Shown here: positions 61,417 to 64,000 of the stretch, in pieces | How the letters are laid out: each line of letters begins with the position of its first letter | Position numbering within the stretch: position 1 is the first letter of the stretch | NCBI RefSeq assembly: GCF_900105725.1 | Contig: NZ_FNLM01000034.1 | Location: 2,418,001 to 2,482,000, forward strand | DNA length: 64,000 nucleotides | Source of the DNA: Gordonia westfalica | GTDB taxonomy: Bacteria > Actinomycetota > Actinomycetes > Mycobacteriales > Mycobacteriaceae | Direction of reading: 5' to 3' | Translations under genes and position numbers: made by a program | Notes under the pieces: model-generated | Database searches by the model: none | The model's input: the letters and a program-made list of their open reading frames with translations, nothing else | Told to the model about the DNA's origin: nothing

Positions 61417-63129
61417 TCAGCGGCCGGCCGCGGCGACGCGCGCCTGGATGGCGTCGACGAACACGGTCCGGATGTCGGCCGCGTTCTCGGCGACGTAGGT
61501 GGTGCCGCCGGTGGCCTCGGCGATCTGCTTGAGCGCGTTGGAGTCCGCGTCGTCGGAGATGCCGATCGTCAGGACCAGCACGGGTCGGGCCGGATCCTCG
61601 AGGCGCTTCAGCTCGGCCAGGAGCTCGTCGAGGCCGATGCTGTTCGGGTCCTCGTTCTGGCCGTCGGTCATGATGATGACGCTGTTGGAGTAGTTCGGGT
61701 CGTAGGTGTCCTGGACCTTCTTGAACGCCGCCAGCGTGGTGTCGTAGAGGCCGGTGCCGCCACCGAGATCCGACAGCCCCTCCTCGACCGCCTTGCCGAG
61801 CGCGTCACGGTGCGTCCCGCTGCCCGAGCGCGCGTCGAGACGCCGGATGGGGGCCATCTCCTCCCAGTCCTGTCCGTCGCCGCCCTTGTCGACGCTGAAG
61901 GCCCAGCCACCGATCATCGTGTTGTTCGGGAACAGCTTCAGACCGGTCTGCGACGCGTCGATGAGCAGTCCGGCGCGGGTGGTTCCGCCGGCCGGGGTCG
62001 CCATCGACCCGGAGGTGTCCTGGACGACGAGGCTGCGGATCGGTACACCGAGCACCTGCCACTGGCGCAGTGCCTTGTCGACCGACGACGGATCCCGCAG
62101 CTGGAGTTCCTTGACGGGTTCGCCGACCCCGGTGCCGTCGGCGTCGCGGTAGCCCGCGTCGGTCAGCGCCTTACGGCCGGCATCGGTGTTCAGTGCCGCC
62201 ACGAGTGCGGTACCGGCGTCGTCGGCGGTCTGCTGGCGCGCGGCGGACGCGGTGTTCACCAGCGGGTAGTCGAGCATGACGGTGCCGGAGGCGGGGATGG
62301 TGGCCTTGAGCTTCGACCCCTGATGGGTGCGCATGAACAGCTCGTACTGCTGCTCGGTCGTCACCACCGGCACACCCGAGGTGTTCGCCAGGTTGAGTCG
62401 GGTGCCCTCGTTGTCGTTGACGAGGCGCGCATTGTTCTGCTGGATGGCCAGGATCGTCATGGCCTCGGTGAACTTCTCCTCGGGGAGTTCACCGGCGTCG
62501 ACCGCCGCGAGCGCACCGATGATCGGGGCGTCGCCGGTGCTGGTGTCGACCGGGCTTCCGGTCCGGAGGTCGGGCAGCCTCATGACCTCGACCCAGGTCT
62601 GGAGTTCGGGGACGTCCTCACCGGCGACGACGGTCGGGGTGGAGGCGATCGACGGCGACACCAGATCCATGTCGCGGCGGACCTGCGTCGTGACGCGGCG
62701 TGCCTGCACCTGCGAGTCGGCGACCCAGAGATCGGGGGCGGCGGCGCCCTGCGTCAGCAGACCGGGCACGTCGGCACCCGCCGCGGTCTGGATGTCGTAG
62801 TCGTAGCAGGAGTCCGTCGACGCCTGGCGTGCCACCTCGCGGAGCGGTCCGGTCATCGCGCCGTCGGACGCGACCGCCACACGTGTCCGGTCACCGCAGC
62901 CGCCGGAGCTCGTCTGCCAGATGATCACGCCGGTGACGAGGGCGACGACCGCGACCAGGGCGACGCCCGCCCACAGCCAGCCACCGCGTCGGCCACTGCC
63001 GGCCTCGCGATGCTCGAAGCCGAAGTCGTCGTCGGACCGGCGGTTGCCGCTCGCTGCTCCCCCGCTGCTCGCGGCAGCCCCGGTCCATTCGTTGTCGCCG
63101 CGATCGGCATCTGAGCTGTGACGCCCCAT
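61417..63129 (-). CDS. membrane-anchored protein: solute-binding-like domain + VWA domain
   Basis: A 570-aa protein. It has a 50-aa disordered cytoplasmic N-terminus, one membrane helix (WLWAGVALVAVVALVTGVII), then an extracytoplasmic periplasmic-binding-protein-like region (about 80-350, DLWVADSQVQARRV, ATIPASGTVMLDYPLVNT). A C-terminal von Willebrand A domain (about 360-560) has an intact MIDAS DTSGSMAT, GTTRAGLLIDASQTG and IIMTDGQNEDPNS. Such proteins are surface adhesion or assembly factors; the ligand is unknown. Cysteines GGCGDR and DSCYDYD may form a disulfide. Confidence 0.85.
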   Translation of the reverse strand: MGRHSSDADRGDNEWTGAAASSGGAASGNRRSDDDFGFEHREAGSGRRGGWLWAGVALVAVVALVTGVIIWQTSSGGCGDRTRVAVASDGAMTGPLREVARQASTDSCYDYDIQTAAGADVPGLLTQGAAAPDLWVADSQVQARRVTTQVRRDMDLVSPSIASTPTVVAGEDVPELQTWVEVMRLPDLRTGSPVDTSTGDAPIIGALAAVDAGELPEEKFTEAMTILAIQQNNARLVNDNEGTRLNLANTSGVPVVTTEQQYELFMRTHQGSKLKATIPASGTVMLDYPLVNTASAARQQTADDAGTALVAALNTDAGRKALTDAGYRDADGTGVGEPVKELQLRDPSSVDKALRQWQVLGVPIRSLVVQDTSGSMATPAGGTTRAGLLIDASQTGLKLFPNNTMIGGWAFSVDKGGDGQDWEEMAPIRRLDARSGSGTHRDALGKAVEEGLSDLGGGTGLYDTTLAAFKKVQDTYDPNYSNSVIIMTDGQNEDPNSIGLDELLAELKRLEDPARPVLVLTIGISDDADSNALKQIAEATGGTTYVAENAADIRTVFVDAIQARVAAAGR

Positions 63130-63243
63130 AGTTACTCTCGTTCCCCTCGTATGGCGGTGCCCTCACACCGCCTGACGCACTGCTGTCACCCGTCAGCGCA
63201 TCGACGCGGCGACGGATGTGCCCCGCGCAACGTCACGCACGGG

Positions 63244-63681
63244 TCAGCCGAAGACCTCGCGGAATTGCTGAAGCGACTTTCGCAGATCCCCCGATAGCGC
63301 CAGGGCCGCGGTCTTCCCCACGGGCCCGATCAGCGGCAACCCACCCAGATCAACAGTGAAGGTTACTTCCGATCCGCGAGAAGTGGGAGTGATGCCCAGA
63401 TCGAGCTTCGCTTTCACGCCGCCTTTGCCGCTTCCTTTGAGACGTACGTGCGAGACCGGGTCGAACTTCTCGATGACCCAGTCGAAGCGGATCCGGGTGC
63501 CCTTGACCTTCACGATCGAGGCGATCGCGGTGCCCTTGCGGAGGTCTTCGGAGGTGGGGATCGGACTGCGCCAGGTCTCGTGTATCAGCAACCACTCGGA
63601 GTACCGCGACAGGTCCGACGCAGCGGCCCAGGTATCTTCCGGAGACAGTTCAACCTCGATGGAGTCACTCGTCTTCGCCAT
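63244..63681 (-). CDS. SRPBCC family protein
   Basis: A 145-aa helix-grip protein: KTSDSIEVELSPEDTWAAAS, SRYSEWLLIHETWRSPIP, GTRIRFDWVIEKFDPVSHVR and a C-terminal helix ending RKSLQQFREVFG. Binding cavity probably hydrophobic, ligand unknown. ATG 63681; the frame is open to 63756. Its start codon overlaps the ATG of the divergent glycosylase gene at 63680. Confidence 0.85.
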   Translation of the reverse strand: MAKTSDSIEVELSPEDTWAAASDLSRYSEWLLIHETWRSPIPTSEDLRKGTAIASIVKVKGTRIRFDWVIEKFDPVSHVRLKGSGKGGVKAKLDLGITPTSRGSEVTFTVDLGGLPLIGPVGKTAALALSGDLRKSLQQFREVFG

Positions 63682-64000
63682 GATCCCAGAGCCTAGTGTC
63701 CGAACGTCCGGCGCTCCCGCACCGGTGGCCGAACAGGCCCGCCGGCTGCTCGGCACGCATCTGACCGGTCACGGCGTGACTGTCCAGCTCACCGAGGTGG
63801 AGGCCTATGCGGGCCCCGACGATCCGGCGTCGCATGCGTACACGCGGACCGCCCGGTCGGAGATCATGTACGGCCCGCCCGGCCGGCTGTACGTCTACCG
63901 CATCCACGGCCATCACTGCGCCAACATCGTCGTGCGCGGGCCTGGCCCCGCGGCGGCGGTCCTGCTACGGGCCGGCGAGGTGATCGACGGCATCGAGCTG
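63680..64000 (+). CDS. mpg: 3-methyladenine DNA glycosylase, C-terminus outside window
   Basis: First 107 codons of an AAG/MPG-type glycosylase that flips out and removes alkylated purines. It shows LLGTHLTGHGVTVQLTEVEA, with EVEAYAGPDDPASHAYTRTA (catalytic Glu and the DDPASH block), MYGPPGRLYVYRIHGHHCAN and AAAVLLRAGEVIDGIEL. The ATG at 63680 would overlap the start codon of the divergent gene; the GTG at 63725 is an alternative start and would leave a 43-bp promoter gap. The gene runs past the right edge. Confidence 0.9.
   Translation, partial: MIPEPSVRTSGAPAPVAEQARRLLGTHLTGHGVTVQLTEVEAYAGPDDPASHAYTRTARSEIMYGPPGRLYVYRIHGHHCANIVVRGPGPAAAVLLRAGEVIDGIEL

Overview
The window is high-GC chromosomal DNA of a mycolic-acid actinomycete, most likely Gordonia or a close relative. 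The evidence is GTG/TTG starts, frequent 4-bp stop/start overlaps, a mycobacterial-type core block, a pruA/pruB pair with a divergent PucR regulator, and a latex-clearing-protein (lcp) gene with a divergent TetR gene, an arrangement described for rubber-degrading Gordonia. There is one tRNA (Arg-CCT, 41288-41363). I see no rRNA, CRISPR, transposase or phage gene.

Left part (1-12.9 kb). An acyl-CoA metabolism locus comes first: a partial acyl-CoA dehydrogenase, an acyl-CoA ligase and a cyclase-family hydrolase form one operon behind a 28-bp TetR-type palindrome. An unusual XRE-TetR regulator and a second, divergent acyl-CoA ligase follow. After a nitroreductase-TetR pair there is a four-gene operon (9880 to 7604) that looks like a type VII secretion substrate set: an EspC-like partner, a WxG-containing 451-aa protein with an unrecognised C-terminal domain, and two small membrane proteins. 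Then come a NUDIX hydrolase, accD3 and several small genes.

Core block (14.8-29.1 kb, plus 35.8 kb). sucD-sucC, an M23 peptidase, pcrA/uvrD1, an intracellular chorismate mutase, pgi and an SDR keep the gene neighbourhood of M. tuberculosis Rv0952 back to Rv0945 (from memory). A CRP/GlxR site precedes the peptidase gene. A 44-bp tandem array lies between the convergent peptidase and pcrA genes. Between the SDR and an Fpg-like glycosylase (Rv0944-like neighbour) lies an apparently accessory block: a ThDP enzyme, an SRPBCC-like protein, a KAS III-like protein lacking the catalytic histidine, and a PLP aminotransferase, all with overlapping ends, next to a convergent histidine kinase and response regulator. 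It may be a small biosynthetic cluster.

Middle (36.7-50.7 kb). cysQ-like phosphatase, fetB-like permease, cobF, an SDR, a GlxA-type AraC regulator, an acyltransferase-3 protein, the lcp/TetR locus, two MFS transporters and a lipoprotein gamma-glutamyltransferase.

Right part (50.9-64 kb). A type III glutamine synthetase sits behind a GlnR-type box and ends at a 97-bp nested hairpin. The proline catabolism genes pruC/pruA/pruB follow. A MOSC gene is bracketed by perfect 38-bp inverted repeats of the same dispersed element found in the 44-bp array. Next is an extracytoplasmic flavin electron-transfer module (FMN-binding lipoprotein, ApbE, NqrB/RnfD-like plus FNR fusion). A VWA/binding-protein fusion, an SRPBCC gene and the start of a 3-methyladenine DNA glycosylase close the window.
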